Source of the DNA: Bdellovibrionales bacterium | Lineage (GTDB): Bacteria; Bdellovibrionota; UBA1018 | Assembly: GCA_947380295.1 (NCBI GenBank) | Contig: CANCQK010000001.1 | Span: forward strand, 274,144-338,143 | Length of the DNA: 64,000 nucleotides | Reading direction: 5' to 3' | Shown: one piece after another, positions 43,970 through 53,800 of the stretch | Position numbering within the stretch: the stretch's first letter is position 1 | Layout of the letters: every line of letters begins with the position of its first letter | Translations under genes and position numbers: made by a program | The notes under the pieces: generated by a model | What the model saw: only the letters and a program-made list of their open reading frames with translations | Databases searched by the model: none | What the model was told of the DNA's origin: nothing

Positions 43970-45109
43970 ATGTACACCCGAGTGTTTGATCCGCAAAGTC
44001 TGATCGAAAAGAACAGTTTTTTCTTGTTTGGTCCGCGAGGTACTGGCAAGTCGACGCTTGTCCGCGGAATGAAGGCAGCCTTCTACTATGACCTTCTCGA
44101 GCCCGGCACTTTTTTGCGCCTTTTGGAACGGCCGACTTTACTAGAAGAAGAGCTTGCTCATGCTCTATCAGGGCAAGTCGTGGTTTTGGATGAAATTCAA
44201 AAACTGCCTGGATTGCTCGATTCAGTCCAGCGGCTGATCGAAAACCAAAAACTCAAATTCATTCTCACGGGGAGTAGTGCTCGGAAATTGAAACGTCAAA
44301 GTGAGTCGAATCTCCTTGGAGGAAGGGTCTGGCAGGCTCACCTCTATCCTCTGACCTATCGCGAAATCAATGACTTTGACCTAACTCGTTACCTCAATCG
44401 AGGAGGAATACCCAAGATCTACCAATCAAAGTATTTTCTTGAGGACTTAAGAGCCTATGTAGGCGTTTACCTCAAAGAGGAGGTATTGGCTGAATCTTTG
44501 GTTAGAAAATTGGATCAATTTTCTAGATTTCTAGAGGTTACCGCTCTTCAGTCTGGTGAAGAGTTGTCGCTCGAAGGAATTGCTAGCGATTCACAAGTGA
44601 AGGCAAAAACTGTCGGTAATTATATCGAAATTTTAGAAGATACCCTCATTGGGTTTAGGCTCCAGTCATTCTGGAAGACGAAAAAACGGAAAGCCATCTC
44701 GCGATCAAAATTTTATCTCTTCGACCTGGGTGTGACCAACTACCTGGCGCGTCGACGCGATCTCTTACCTGGGAGCGAACTCTTTGGAAAGGCATTTGAG
44801 CAATTCATTGCTCTTGAAGTGCGGGCCTATATTTCTTATTTGCGAAAAGATCTCGAGTTATTTTATTGGCGGAGCGTTCATCATCAAGAGGTAGATCTGA
44901 TCGTTCAAGACCTTCTCGCGATTGAGATCAAAGCGACCACAGCGGTTCAAGAAAAGCATTTAAATGGGTTAAAGGCTCTTCGAGAAGAAGAGTTGATTCA
45001 AAGTTACATTGTGGTTTCACAAGATCCAAAAATGAGAAAGCTCGATGGATTTACGGTTTATCCCTGGCAGGAGTTTTTAGATTTGTTATGGGGAGGGCAT
45101 TGGTTTTGA
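43970..45109 (+). CDS. AAA_14/DUF4143 ATPase
   Basis: A 379-residue ATPase. F-G-P-R-G-T-G-K-S-T-L (about 19-29) is Walker A, V-V-V-L-D-E-I-Q-K-L is Walker B and L-T-G-S-S-A-R-K-L is sensor 1. The C-terminal DUF4143 domain has a nuclease-like core (E-V-D-L-I-V then A-I-E-I-K-A). Families like this occur in many copies in bacterial genomes; defence or plasmid/TA-like roles have been suggested but none is established. ATG 43970 follows AAGGGAT. It lies between decayed copies of the EEP gene end, so it was probably inserted. Confidence 0.88.
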   Translation: MYTRVFDPQSLIEKNSFFLFGPRGTGKSTLVRGMKAAFYYDLLEPGTFLRLLERPTLLEEELAHALSGQVVVLDEIQKLPGLLDSVQRLIENQKLKFILTGSSARKLKRQSESNLLGGRVWQAHLYPLTYREINDFDLTRYLNRGGIPKIYQSKYFLEDLRAYVGVYLKEEVLAESLVRKLDQFSRFLEVTALQSGEELSLEGIASDSQVKAKTVGNYIEILEDTLIGFRLQSFWKTKKRKAISRSKFYLFDLGVTNYLARRRDLLPGSELFGKAFEQFIALEVRAYISYLRKDLELFYWRSVHHQEVDLIVQDLLAIEIKATTAVQEKHLNGLKALREEELIQSYIVVSQDPKMRKLDGFTVYPWQEFLDLLWGGHWF

Positions 45110-45157
45110 TCAAGCTTTTGGTTTTTGCGATGTAACGGATACTCAAGGGGAGCTTTA

Positions 45158-45184
45158 GGAGTGGTGACTGGATTTCAGACTCAT
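45158..45184 (+). pseudogene. Possible third, decayed copy of the EEP gene end
   Basis: Twenty-two of 27 bases match the pseudogene segment at 43791-43817, translating to G-V-V-T-G-F-Q-T-H-S versus G-V-M-T-T-F-Q-T-Q-S. A weaker match runs upstream (a GATCAAGC block near 45107 and an ACGGAT block near 45135), and both copies are followed by TTCAGAAC. Short and diverged, so uncertain. Confidence 0.4.
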
Positions 45185-45191
45185 TCGTGGT

Positions 45192-45860
45192 TCAGAACGA
45201 AATCCAGCGAATGGGTGCGCTGAGGGAGAGAAAAAAGTAGTTATAGGAAATTGAGACCTGACTTGGAATGGGTTGAGTCTCTGGGGATGAATAGTTAGAA
45301 AAAACGCCGTAGACCATTTCGAAGTTGAGCCAAAAGGGAGCGATCAGTTGCAAACCAGTGCCCATCTTAAATGCTGAACCGGCAAGGCCTACAGAATCTG
45401 TGATTCCTAGGCTGCGAAGGTAAGGGTTGGGCGAAATGGAGTTTAAAAAATTATAGCCGATCCAAAACCGCATAGGAGCTGCTGTTAGCTGAGCACCGAG
45501 AGTCATTCCGAGTTGGGTGTTGTTCCACGAAAGGTCTGAAGGATTTGAGGCTGAGATTTTTGGAAAAGTGACAAAATCGAGTCCTAGATAGTAAGTATCA
45601 TCCCAAAAGACGGTCGAACGCCCCCCTAGGCCGATGCTTTGAGAGAAATCAAAAACGTCCACGGGTATATTTTGAGAGCTGATGGGTTGCGATGGATTGA
45701 CCGTACCGTTAGCAACTTTGATATGTCCCCAGCCTGCAGTTCCGATGCTGGGCTCAATCTCGAAACTGACGCGAGCCGCGTGAGACACAGTTGACAAGCC
45801 GAGAAATAGGCCTAAAACGAGAAAGTTAGTAAAAATTGCAGGTGACTTGATCGTTTTCAT
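45192..45860 (-). CDS. Predicted outer-membrane beta-barrel protein, tandem copy 2
   Basis: A 222-residue exported protein. A signal peptide (F-L-V-L-G-L-F-L-G-L-S-T-V-S-H-A) ends near residue 28, followed by I-E-P-S-I-G-T-A-G-W-G and alternating strands with frequent glycines and aromatics. It ends S-L-S-A-P-I-R-W-I-S-F, a typical C-terminal barrel strand. It is a paralogue of the next gene upstream, sharing E-P-x-I-G near the start and L-S-L-S-A-P at the end. No function is known. Confidence 0.7.
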   Translation of the reverse strand: MKTIKSPAIFTNFLVLGLFLGLSTVSHAARVSFEIEPSIGTAGWGHIKVANGTVNPSQPISSQNIPVDVFDFSQSIGLGGRSTVFWDDTYYLGLDFVTFPKISASNPSDLSWNNTQLGMTLGAQLTAAPMRFWIGYNFLNSISPNPYLRSLGITDSVGLAGSAFKMGTGLQLIAPFWLNFEMVYGVFSNYSSPETQPIPSQVSISYNYFFLSLSAPIRWISF

Positions 45861-45900
45861 TATTTCATTTTTATTAATGTTTTTATCAGTCCAAGGACCT

Positions 45901-46548
45901 CTAGAATGTCAAGGGAGCGCTTAGGGACAAGAGGAGCTGAGAGTTGCTGATGGCTCCTCCGGGGTTAGACGTGGCTGAACCTCCGGGGGCCGTAAAGGTA
46001 GAGTAAGAACTCGTGATCCATTCGGCAGTTAGATTAAAAACGAAAAGGACCGGGAGACCCGCACCTACTTTGATTGAATACCCGTTGAGAGTGGTTGAAG
46101 AAGTCCCTTGCAGCCAGTCCCACGGATTATATCCTAGCCAAGCTCGAAGCCCGATCAAAGGGAGTCGTACCCCTGCGACTAGTCCTAGTTTTGTGTTTGA
46201 GGCACCGTTAGCCATTACGGGTGCAGAGGCTAGAATGTTGAGTGCATTTCCGGCGTCTGTTTGCTTTACGAAAAGCGACGGTGAATAATTCCCATCTAAA
46301 GCTAAAAAAAGAAAATCCAAGACTTCAATCCCGGCACGGCCACCCAAAGAGAGCCCGCCAAAGCTGCTGTAAGAGCTGGTTGATCCAAAGTAAGTCCCGC
46401 TGCCAATGCTGGTTGCCCCCAAGACTCCATAACCAATATAGGGTTCGACTAGGTAATCGAAGGATGAGAGAGCGCGAGCAGGCTCAGCGGCCGCAAAAGT
46501 CCAGCTTGCGAACAGAAGGAGGGCTGATCTAAAAATTTTAGTTTTCAT
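45901..46548 (-). CDS. Predicted outer-membrane beta-barrel protein, tandem copy 1
   Basis: A 215-residue exported protein, starting at M-K-T-K-I-F (46548). The signal peptide ends A-A-A-E-P-A-R-A near residue 27. L-V-E-P-Y-I-G-Y-G-V-L-G and the end L-L-L-S-L-S-A-P-L-T-F match the neighbouring copy 2, so they arose by tandem duplication. The longer in-frame start at 46596 lacks a signal sequence and is not preferred. A good ribosome site (GGAAGCC) precedes the chosen start. Confidence 0.7.
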   Translation of the reverse strand: MKTKIFRSALLLFASWTFAAAEPARALSSFDYLVEPYIGYGVLGATSIGSGTYFGSTSSYSSFGGLSLGGRAGIEVLDFLFLALDGNYSPSLFVKQTDAGNALNILASAPVMANGASNTKLGLVAGVRLPLIGLRAWLGYNPWDWLQGTSSTTLNGYSIKVGAGLPVLFVFNLTAEWITSSYSTFTAPGGSATSNPGGAISNSQLLLSLSAPLTF

Positions 46549-46701
46549 GGTGGCTTCCTTTTTGGGTGAATAGGCCGGACTCTGAGAATTTTCCACAACT
46601 TGATCTGGGAGTCAAATTTCTCCTGTCGAGGCGGGGGCAATTTTAGACTCGACTCTTAAGGACCAGTTTACCGTCAGGCAGAATCCAGGTATCGTGTTTT
46701 T

Positions 46702-47994
46702 ATGAAAGAGAAAGCTAAAAATTTCCAGAAAACCGTTTTTGAGAATGGGCTCACCCTGGTTACAGAACGATTGACGGGGTTTAGGAGTCTGTCCCTCGGT
46801 GTTTGGGTCAAGACGGGCACCCGACACGAGACTTCAAAGTCGGCTGGAGTTTCCCACTTTTTGGAACATATGCTTTTTAAGGGGACCAAGACTCGGTCGG
46901 CCCTACAGATTGCAAAAGAGATTGATCAAGTCGGCGGAGAGTTTAACGCGTTTACTGCTCGCGAGCACACTTGTTTTCATCTTCTACTCCTCGATCAAGA
47001 CTACCAACTGGGATTAGACATTTTAATCGATATTTTATTGAACTCAACATTCAAGCCGGACGAGTTCGAGCGAGAACGGAGGGTCATTCTCCAGGAAATA
47101 TCAATGGTCGAAGAGTCCCCTGAAGAGCTCGCCTACGATATTTACTTTGAAAAAGTTTATGGCTCTCATGGTCTCGGCAAGCCAATCCTAGGTACCGAGC
47201 GAAGCGTCAAACAAATGCGGAGAGAGGACTTGATTGACTTTTTTCGCAGCCACTATCGCCCTGAACAGCTGATTATCTCTGTGGCGGGCGACATTTCTCA
47301 TGAGACTGTGAAGAGGAAGCTTAAGGTCTTAACTCACGCTAAGTGGCCAGGACGAGGACCGACTTCTGCTCTGGCCCCAGTTCGCCAGAGTGCTGCTCCT
47401 CGAGTTCAGCCCGGTTCATGGTGGGTCAATCGGCCTACCGAGCAAGTTCACTTAATTTGGGGGGTCGAAGGTCCGCAGTTTGCCTCGCCCGATCGATTCG
47501 CCATATTTTTGCTCAATGTCTATCTTGGCGGAGGGATGAGTTCATCGCTCTTTCAGGAGATCCGCGAGAAAAATGGTCTAGCTTATACAGTTTACTCGAG
47601 TCTCTCACCATTTGTGGATTCGGGAGTGTTCTCTATCTATGCTGCCACTCAGCTCGAACAGGTTCCTTTGTGCTTAAGCTTAGTCGAGGAGTGTATTCAG
47701 AAAGTTAAAAAGAAGGGCTTATCTCGGAGTGACTTACGGATGATTCAAGATAACCTCAAAGGGACTATTCTGCTGTCGTCGGATTGTGTCGAGTCCCGAA
47801 TGTCGAGTATTGCCAAGAATGAAATCTTCTTGGGGAGATACGTGTCAGTGAAGGAAGTCTGCAAAGAGGTTGAACGAGTCACTGCTCAGGACATTCAGCG
47901 AGTCGCCAACCAGCTTTTCTGCCAAGATAAGCGGAGTGTCTTTGCTCTTGGGCCGAAGCCGACTCCGAAGATCGCTCGAAAATTCGGATTATAG
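46702..47994 (+). CDS. M16-family zinc peptidase
   Basis: A 430-residue peptidase with the inverted zinc motif H-F-L-E-H at residues 52-56 and the distal glutamate in E-R-R-V-I-L-Q-E-I. The second half keeps the inactive-type repeat (L-N-V-Y-L-G-G-G-M-S-S-S-L-F-Q-E-I-R-E-K). It resembles the mitochondrial processing peptidase/YmxG group and has no signal peptide. It degrades peptides or processes precursors. Its start lies 153 bases from the outer-membrane-protein gene on the other strand. Confidence 0.92.
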   Translation: MKEKAKNFQKTVFENGLTLVTERLTGFRSLSLGVWVKTGTRHETSKSAGVSHFLEHMLFKGTKTRSALQIAKEIDQVGGEFNAFTAREHTCFHLLLLDQDYQLGLDILIDILLNSTFKPDEFERERRVILQEISMVEESPEELAYDIYFEKVYGSHGLGKPILGTERSVKQMRREDLIDFFRSHYRPEQLIISVAGDISHETVKRKLKVLTHAKWPGRGPTSALAPVRQSAAPRVQPGSWWVNRPTEQVHLIWGVEGPQFASPDRFAIFLLNVYLGGGMSSSLFQEIREKNGLAYTVYSSLSPFVDSGVFSIYAATQLEQVPLCLSLVEECIQKVKKKGLSRSDLRMIQDNLKGTILLSSDCVESRMSSIAKNEIFLGRYVSVKEVCKEVERVTAQDIQRVANQLFCQDKRSVFALGPKPTPKIARKFGL

Positions 47995-48017
47995 CGGGCT
48001 GCTGGCGATTTGCACCC

Positions 48018-48767
48018 TTACTGCTTTTTGCGTCGCATGAGAGCAAGCAAGAGAAGTGCTGCTGCTCCGCCACCAATCCATAGGATGTCGTCATTTTTCT
48101 TCGGCTTCTTGGTTACCACTTGATCAGAGCCCCCTTGCACGTTCATGTTTGTGCCAGGAAAAATGGTGTCGTTGCTGACACTCGTGGGGATCTGGGTGTT
48201 TTGGAAAAGACTCGTATTTTGAGGGGCGGCGTTAATCCCCCCAGTCTTTCGGAATACTTTCAGGGTTCGAACGAGATTTTCAAAGTCGTCGAGGTACTGC
48301 TGGTATTTAGCCTTGTTGACAGAGTAGGTAATGAGAGCGCCGATGTCTTGTTTAACTGTAGCTAAATAGCGAGTGTAAAATCCGGGGACTTCAGATTCTA
48401 AGTGCAGGGCATCTACCCATGCTTGGCCGTTGATGTTGATCGTTTTTGCGTATTTAGCTTCAGATTTTACGGGCTTACCTTGAGGACTGCTGAACGTTTT
48501 TGCAGACTTCAAATAAGTCAGATATTGATCTAGGCTGTCCTGGTCTCCCTTGAGTTTAGCGGCCAAGACAATGATCGCATCTTTTTTCTTTGCTTCGTTT
48601 GTGCTTTGACAAACCCACTCAGCGCCTTCAAGTGAGCACTGCCATTGTGGTGGTAGTTCAAATTCAGTGAATTGATTAGCAAACTTCATCGCAAAGCTGA
48701 GTCTAGGCGAAGCCACTGCCGACAACGTAATCAGAAGAGAAATTGAAAATCTCAATGCCCGATTCAT
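48018..48767 (-). CDS. Exported protein with C-terminal sorting-like anchor
   Basis: A 249-residue protein with a signal peptide (I-S-L-L-I-T-L-S-A-V-A-S) at the N terminus. A compact periplasmic domain (about 27-185) is followed by an asparagine/threonine-rich linker. The C terminus is W-I-G-G-G-A-A-A-L-L-L-L-A-L-M-R-R-K-K-Q, a hydrophobic anchor followed by basic residues. This tripartite tail resembles GlyGly-CTERM or similar sorting signals cleaved by rhombosortase-type proteases. The domain itself is not recognised. Confidence 0.65.
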   Translation of the reverse strand: MNRALRFSISLLITLSAVASPRLSFAMKFANQFTEFELPPQWQCSLEGAEWVCQSTNEAKKKDAIIVLAAKLKGDQDSLDQYLTYLKSAKTFSSPQGKPVKSEAKYAKTININGQAWVDALHLESEVPGFYTRYLATVKQDIGALITYSVNKAKYQQYLDDFENLVRTLKVFRKTGGINAAPQNTSLFQNTQIPTSVSNDTIFPGTNMNVQGGSDQVVTKKPKKNDDILWIGGGAAALLLLALMRRKKQ

Positions 48768-48861
48768 ACTCGCTCCTTGCGATGAGAATATAAAAGTCAG
48801 TGCTTTAATTTTAGTTTAATCTAGTTTGAGTCAATTCTAAAGAATTATTGAGTTAATTGCT

Positions 48862-50124
48862 CTATGGAATTAATTGCGGCATGATTTTGACGGGTAATAG
48901 CTTCACTTTCTCAAGAGAGCAATCCTCTGAAATCCAGTGGTCTTTATAATATTCTAAAACTTCTAAAGCAGATTCATGATTTCTTAAGTGGGTTACTCGA
49001 GCTCTTGCAATCGGATTTTTGGCTGCTTCGACTTTTGAAATGACATTAAATTCATCTCCGACTCGAATTCCTTCTTCGCTTCCTAGGTTGATTTTAATGA
49101 GCCCGAGCCGTTCATTGGTTTTGGTAATTTGGATTTCTGCTGAGGTATCGAGAAGAGGGGGATTAACAGGCTGCCCGCTGGATCCCACGCCTGCTTCTGT
49201 CATGGGGGGAGTTGAACTGCTCTCTTTCCCTTGAAGTGGAAGTTGAAATTGGACTCCCATGCCGGTGAGCTGGGGAGACATTTGACCCCAGATCGATTTT
49301 GTGGCTGAAATCGCTAGAGAAGTTTGATTGCTCCATCGATAGCCTAACTGTACTTTGCCCTGAATCCAGGATGGGTTCATGGCCCCCGAGATGAGGCTGG
49401 AGTCTCGACCTAGGTTTTCTCGAAAAAATGCGGGTGAGTAGGAGTGAGGATCGGACTTAAGCGAGCTGACTCCGGACAAAGCGACTTCGAGTTCGATGCG
49501 GCTGGGATGGGACTTGAAGAGGGCGCCGACTTGCCAGGGAATCGCCGCCGAGTAGTATCCGGTTCGGTAGGTGAGCCCGGCCCCGATCCAAAGGTTGAGA
49601 TCAAGTTTCCTGCTTGGAAAGGCGAGGTAGCTGAGGAACCCCCCTCCGGTGATGTCTAGGCTGCCGTCCCCGAGGGTAAGGTCGTGAGGTTCTGGCTGAT
49701 AGGTGGGAAAATCGACCTGGAATTGGGCCCTTGCTTGCACTTTTTCAAAAGCCTTAAACTGATTTTGGACCCCGATCGTCTGGTCCGCAAATCCAATTCG
49801 ACCACCTGCTTGGGCTGGGGATTGGCTCCGAATGCCACTGAGACTCATTCGTCCGAAAGTAGACCACGCTTCTCCTAGTGGATGCGCAACGCTCAGGTCT
49901 GTGACGAGTCGCTGGTAATTGAGTCCGTTGGGTTGGATCGGATTGCCAAATCGATTCCAGTTTGCTTGTGAAGAGAGGTAATGAAATCGGGCTCGAAGTT
50001 CTGGAGCCGTGCCAGAAATTAAGTGAGGCGCCCAAGGGTGGAGAATGAGGTTACTGGAGGCGATGGATAACCCAAAGAAACCCGAACTGAGGCCGATAGC
50101 TAAGCTCAGGAGAATCACTTTCAT
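48862..50124 (-). CDS. Outer-membrane-like protein with FlgT-C-like domain
   Basis: A 420-residue exported protein, starting M-K-V-I-L-L-S-L-A-I at 50124. The signal peptide precedes a beta-rich barrel-like region (to about 300). A serine/proline linker follows, then a C-terminal domain with G-S-E-E-G-I-R-V-G-D-E-F-N-V resembling the FlgT-C-type beta-barrel (D-G-I-x-x-G-D-x-F-x-V). Length and style fit an envelope protein. The divergent malic enzyme gene begins 258 bases upstream. Confidence 0.62.
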   Translation of the reverse strand: MKVILLSLAIGLSSGFFGLSIASSNLILHPWAPHLISGTAPELRARFHYLSSQANWNRFGNPIQPNGLNYQRLVTDLSVAHPLGEAWSTFGRMSLSGIRSQSPAQAGGRIGFADQTIGVQNQFKAFEKVQARAQFQVDFPTYQPEPHDLTLGDGSLDITGGGFLSYLAFPSRKLDLNLWIGAGLTYRTGYYSAAIPWQVGALFKSHPSRIELEVALSGVSSLKSDPHSYSPAFFRENLGRDSSLISGAMNPSWIQGKVQLGYRWSNQTSLAISATKSIWGQMSPQLTGMGVQFQLPLQGKESSSTPPMTEAGVGSSGQPVNPPLLDTSAEIQITKTNERLGLIKINLGSEEGIRVGDEFNVISKVEAAKNPIARARVTHLRNHESALEVLEYYKDHWISEDCSLEKVKLLPVKIMPQLIP

Positions 50125-50382
50125 GGAGCGAGGGGGGGTGGATGCGCAGTTCATTTTAAGTCGCCTTGGGTCATTTGTGAGACGCTCAGAGTGGGGATAC
50201 GAAGCAGCTGGTCACTGGCGAAATGGCTCTTAACCTACTGAAATTAAATAATTTTTTGCAGAATTGAAAAAAAAGGGAACGAGTAGCTAAGCGTTGCATA
50301 GGCACGAGTAAAGGCATTTTTTGTGCCGATTGAAGCGCCTGTTGAGCATCCCTTGATGATCGGGGACTAAAGGTGTACGGTA

Positions 50383-52689
50383 ATGATCAATATGACACTC
50401 TACAAACAAGCTCTTGAATATCATTCCACCGGTCGAAAAGGAAAAATCGAAGTCATCCCCTCCAAGCCGGTGGCTACGCAGCATGACCTCTCCTTGGCCT
50501 ATTCGCCTGGCGTAGCTGAACCCTGTCGGATGATCGCTGAAAAAGAAGAGCTTTGCTATGAATACACCGCTAAGGGCAACCTCGTTGCAGTGCTCTCGAA
50601 TGGCACAGCAGTTTTGGGTTTGGGCGATATCGGCCCTGCAGCTGCTAAGCCGGTGATGGAAGGAAAAGGCGTTCTATTTAAAAAGTTTGCTGATATCGAC
50701 GTTTTCGATATTGAGCTGAACGCCAAGAACCCCGATGATGTGATCCGGGCGTGCGAAATGCTGGAGCCCACCTTTGGCGGAATTAATCTTGAAGATATTA
50801 AAGCCCCTGAGTGCTTTTATATTGAAGAGGAACTCAAGAAGCGTCTCAAAATCCCGGTATTTCACGATGATCAACACGGGACAGCAGTGATCAGCGGAGC
50901 TGCGTTTTTGAATGCGCTCGAAATCGTTGGAAAAAAAATCGAACAAGTACGAGTGGTATTCTGTGGCGGTGGCGCTGCTGCGATTGCGTGCGCCAATTTG
51001 TACCTTCACTTAGGCGTGAAAAAAGAGAATATCCTCATGACAGACTCCAAGGGAGTCATCTATGTGGGTCGTAAAGAGGGGATGAATCCTTATAAAGAGC
51101 GATTTGCAGTTGAAACCGATCGCCGCACAGTGGCTCAGGCCCTTGAGGGAGCTGACGCGTTTGTTGGTGTTTCGGTCAAGGATGGAATCTCCGCCGAGAT
51201 GGTCAAGAAGATGGCCCCTAATCCAATTATTTTTGCTATGGCCAACCCGGATCCAGAGGTTTTGCCAGAAGAAGTTCTCAAGGTCAGGCCCGATGCGATT
51301 ATGGCGACAGGTCGATCCGATTATCCTAATCAAGTGAACAACGTCTTAGGGTTTCCTTTTATTTTTCGTGGAGCATTGGACACGATGTCTACTGCAATCA
51401 ATGAAGAAATGAAAATGGCCGCTGTGAAAGCTTTGGCTCAACTCGCGAAACAAGACGTACCGGAGAGTGTTTCTCGCGCCTATGGTGGCCAGAAGTTTAA
51501 ATTTGGTAGAGAATACTTGATTCCTAAGCCATTTGATCGTCGTGCGCTCCTTTGGGTTGCTCCTGCCGTAGCAGAGGCAGCTATGAGATCGGGTGTAGCT
51601 CGTAAAAATGTCGATCTCATTCATTATCGTGAAAGTTTGGAAACTCTTCTTGGTTCGACCTACACCGTGATGCGTGGAATTAAAAAGCGAATTCAGGGCG
51701 ATTTAACAGGTGGGAAAGAACGCCCCACCATCGTTTTTCCTGAGGGCGAAAATCCGAAGATTCTCAAGGCCGCAGCCATTATTCGAGAAGAAGGAATCGC
51801 GGAACCGATTCTCTTGGGACACGAGGAAATCGTCGAGAAACTCAAAGAAGAGCTCGGGCTCGAAGCGGGTCTTAAGGATATTCGTGTGATTCGTCCATCA
51901 ACGAGTCCTCACTTGGATGAGTACTCACAGGTCTATTTTGAAAAGCGCAAACGCAAGGGTGCAACCTATGCTCTGGCTCATAATTACATGAGGCAGACCA
52001 ACTACTTTGGCGCCATGATGGTGGAGCAGGGGCATGCTGACGGCCTTCTCAATGGAATTTCTCAAAGCTATCCAGAAGCGTTGAGGCCTGCAATGCAAGT
52101 CATTGGGGCAAAGCCAGGCTCCCGCCTTGTCGGAGTCTACATGATGATTTTCCCTAAACGGGTTCTCTGGTTTGCAGATACGACTGTAAATATTCAGCCT
52201 AGTTCGGAAGAATTGGCTGATATTGCGATTCAAACCGCAGCCATGGCTCGTAGTTTTATGGTGCAAGAGCCTCGAGTGGCCATGTTATCGTTCTCGAACT
52301 TTGGATCCAATTTGCATCCCAATACGCTCAAGGTTCGTGAGGCCACCGCAATCATTAAGCGCCGTGAACCAGGCTTAATTGTGGATGGTGAAATGCAGGC
52401 AGATACTGCGCTCAATCCTGAGATTTCAGCAACATCCTTCCCGTTCAATCAAGTGCCGGGCAATGCGAATATCTTGATTTTTCCGGATCTCGAATCGGGC
52501 AATATTGCTTACAAGCTCATGTCTAAGATGAGTTCTGCTGAGGCCATTGGGCCAATCTTAGCGGGAATGAATAAACCCGTTTTTGTTCTTCAGCAAAATT
52601 CTGATGTGAATGACGTAGTGAACATGGCTGCGATTACCGCTATGGAAATTCAGCTCAGGAAAAAGGAAGGAAAAACCGTTCATGCCTAA
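50383..52689 (+). CDS. maeB: NADP-dependent malic enzyme (MaeB type)
   Basis: A 768-residue hybrid enzyme decarboxylating malate to pyruvate and making NADPH. The N-terminal malic domain has [17 protein letters not shown] and G-G-G-A-A-A-I-A (NADP site). From about residue 440 a phosphotransacetylase-like domain follows ([12 protein letters not shown]). In E. coli MaeB this C-terminal part is regulatory, binding acetyl-CoA. The start is ATG 50383 or 50392. ridA overlaps the stop by eight bases. Confidence 0.94.
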   Translation: MINMTLYKQALEYHSTGRKGKIEVIPSKPVATQHDLSLAYSPGVAEPCRMIAEKEELCYEYTAKGNLVAVLSNGTAVLGLGDIGPAAAKPVMEGKGVLFKKFADIDVFDIELNAKNPDDVIRACEMLEPTFGGINLEDIKAPECFYIEEELKKRLKIPVFHDDQHGTAVISGAAFLNALEIVGKKIEQVRVVFCGGGAAAIACANLYLHLGVKKENILMTDSKGVIYVGRKEGMNPYKERFAVETDRRTVAQALEGADAFVGVSVKDGISAEMVKKMAPNPIIFAMANPDPEVLPEEVLKVRPDAIMATGRSDYPNQVNNVLGFPFIFRGALDTMSTAINEEMKMAAVKALAQLAKQDVPESVSRAYGGQKFKFGREYLIPKPFDRRALLWVAPAVAEAAMRSGVARKNVDLIHYRESLETLLGSTYTVMRGIKKRIQGDLTGGKERPTIVFPEGENPKILKAAAIIREEGIAEPILLGHEEIVEKLKEELGLEAGLKDIRVIRPSTSPHLDEYSQVYFEKRKRKGATYALAHNYMRQTNYFGAMMVEQGHADGLLNGISQSYPEALRPAMQVIGAKPGSRLVGVYMMIFPKRVLWFADTTVNIQPSSEELADIAIQTAAMARSFMVQEPRVAMLSFSNFGSNLHPNTLKVREATAIIKRREPGLIVDGEMQADTALNPEISATSFPFNQVPGNANILIFPDLESGNIAYKLMSKMSSAEAIGPILAGMNKPVFVLQQNSDVNDVVNMAAITAMEIQLRKKEGKTVHA

Positions 52690-53068
52690 GAAAATCATTC
52701 TCACTCAAAATGCACCCCAACCCATTGGGCCCTATAGCCAAGCGGTGAGTGCGGGCGGACTTGTTTTTTGCTCAGGCCAAATCCCACTCGATCCTACCAC
52801 CGGGCAAATCGTGTCCCAAGAGATCGGTGCCCAAACTCAGAAGGTGATGGAAAACCTCCAGGCCGTTCTTCAGGCTGCTGGCTGCTCTTGGGAAAACGTG
52901 GTTAAAACTACGATTTTTCTTAAGTCGATGAACGACTTTCCCAAGGTCAATGAGGTCTACGGGGCTTACTTTTCTGTTAATCCTCCTGCGCGGTCTACCG
53001 TCGAAGTGGCTCGGCTCCCTAAGGATGTGCTGGTCGAGATTGAGATGATTGCCCAGGGCGGCGCATAG
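52682..53068 (+). CDS. ridA: RidA-family enamine/imine deaminase
   Basis: A 128-residue trimeric RidA (YjgF/YER057c) protein, which hydrolyses reactive 2-aminoacrylate-type enamines. G-P-Y-S-Q-A-V (about 16-22), G-Q-I-P-L-D-P (about 34-40) and the key arginine in [11 protein letters not shown] are all present. ATG 52682 overlaps the maeB stop, indicating coupling. It is convergent with the ketolase gene 12 bases away. Confidence 0.95.
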   Translation: MPKKIILTQNAPQPIGPYSQAVSAGGLVFCSGQIPLDPTTGQIVSQEIGAQTQKVMENLQAVLQAAGCSWENVVKTTIFLKSMNDFPKVNEVYGAYFSVNPPARSTVEVARLPKDVLVEIEMIAQGGA

Positions 53069-53080
53069 CACTGGGAGAGC

Positions 53081-53800
53081 CTAGTGTTGTTTGAGCCGGG
53101 ACCTGCGATACTCTTGAGGTAGCCGAAACCACGGTAAACGTGGCTTGACGTGGTGTAAGTGATGATACGCTCCAAAGTGAAAGCAGCTGACTAAAGAACT
53201 TAAGTAAGGCTGAATTGAATTGCGGGCGTGGTGTCGATCCTGAAAAGGGTGTTTGCCTGAGCGGTGCGGGCGATAGGTTCCGAAGTAAAAGAGCTGGATT
53301 GCGCTCAAAGCACTTGGAGCTGCCCAGAACAACAAAACGTTAGGTTCCCTGAATCGAAAACCATGCATCAGAATTTGCGAGACGGTTGTCATCCATAAAA
53401 GTTGGGGAATGCTCAGGTAATGAGAAAAAAACCGGAGCATCCAGCTAAAAAATCTGGGTGGGTTTTGCTCAGTGGAGTGGAAATCCGGGTCTTTCTCTGA
53501 ACCGACAAAGGCGTGATGATCATTATGTTTGGTGATCATCGCATCAAAGAAAAAACCGGCGTAGAGAAAAGCTGCGGTTCGGCCGATCCAACGATTGATT
53601 CGAGGATGATTCGGTGCCACCGTACCATGACAGGCATCGTGGCTCGTGACAAAAAGCCCAACGCATAGAAATTGAATCCATGCGAACCATCCAAGATTTT
53701 TAATGAAATCGAGAGCAGAATAAATTTCCAGGTGAGTGAGCACATAGCCTACGCTCAAACACCAAGTTAGTATGATTCCAGCTCCCATTAAAAGTCCCAT
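53081..53800 (-). CDS. crtW: CrtW-type beta-carotene 4-ketolase
   Basis: A 239-residue membrane di-iron oxygenase. Histidine clusters are visible: T-S-H-D-A-C-H (52-58), K-H-N-D-H-H (91-96) and A-Y-H-H-L-H-H (211-217). F-G-T-Y-R-P-H-R (173-180) is the CrtW-specific block. Four hydrophobic segments fit the desaturase-like fold. CrtW adds 4-keto groups to the beta-ionone ring, making echinenone- or canthaxanthin-type products. It is transcribed divergently from the carotenoid operon; their start regions touch within about 120 bases. The fatty-acid desaturase alternative is less likely because of the F-G-T-Y-x-P-H-R block. Confidence 0.88.
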   Translation of the reverse strand: MGLLMGAGIILTWCLSVGYVLTHLEIYSALDFIKNLGWFAWIQFLCVGLFVTSHDACHGTVAPNHPRINRWIGRTAAFLYAGFFFDAMITKHNDHHAFVGSEKDPDFHSTEQNPPRFFSWMLRFFSHYLSIPQLLWMTTVSQILMHGFRFREPNVLLFWAAPSALSAIQLFYFGTYRPHRSGKHPFQDRHHARNSIQPYLSSLVSCFHFGAYHHLHHVKPRLPWFRLPQEYRRSRLKQH

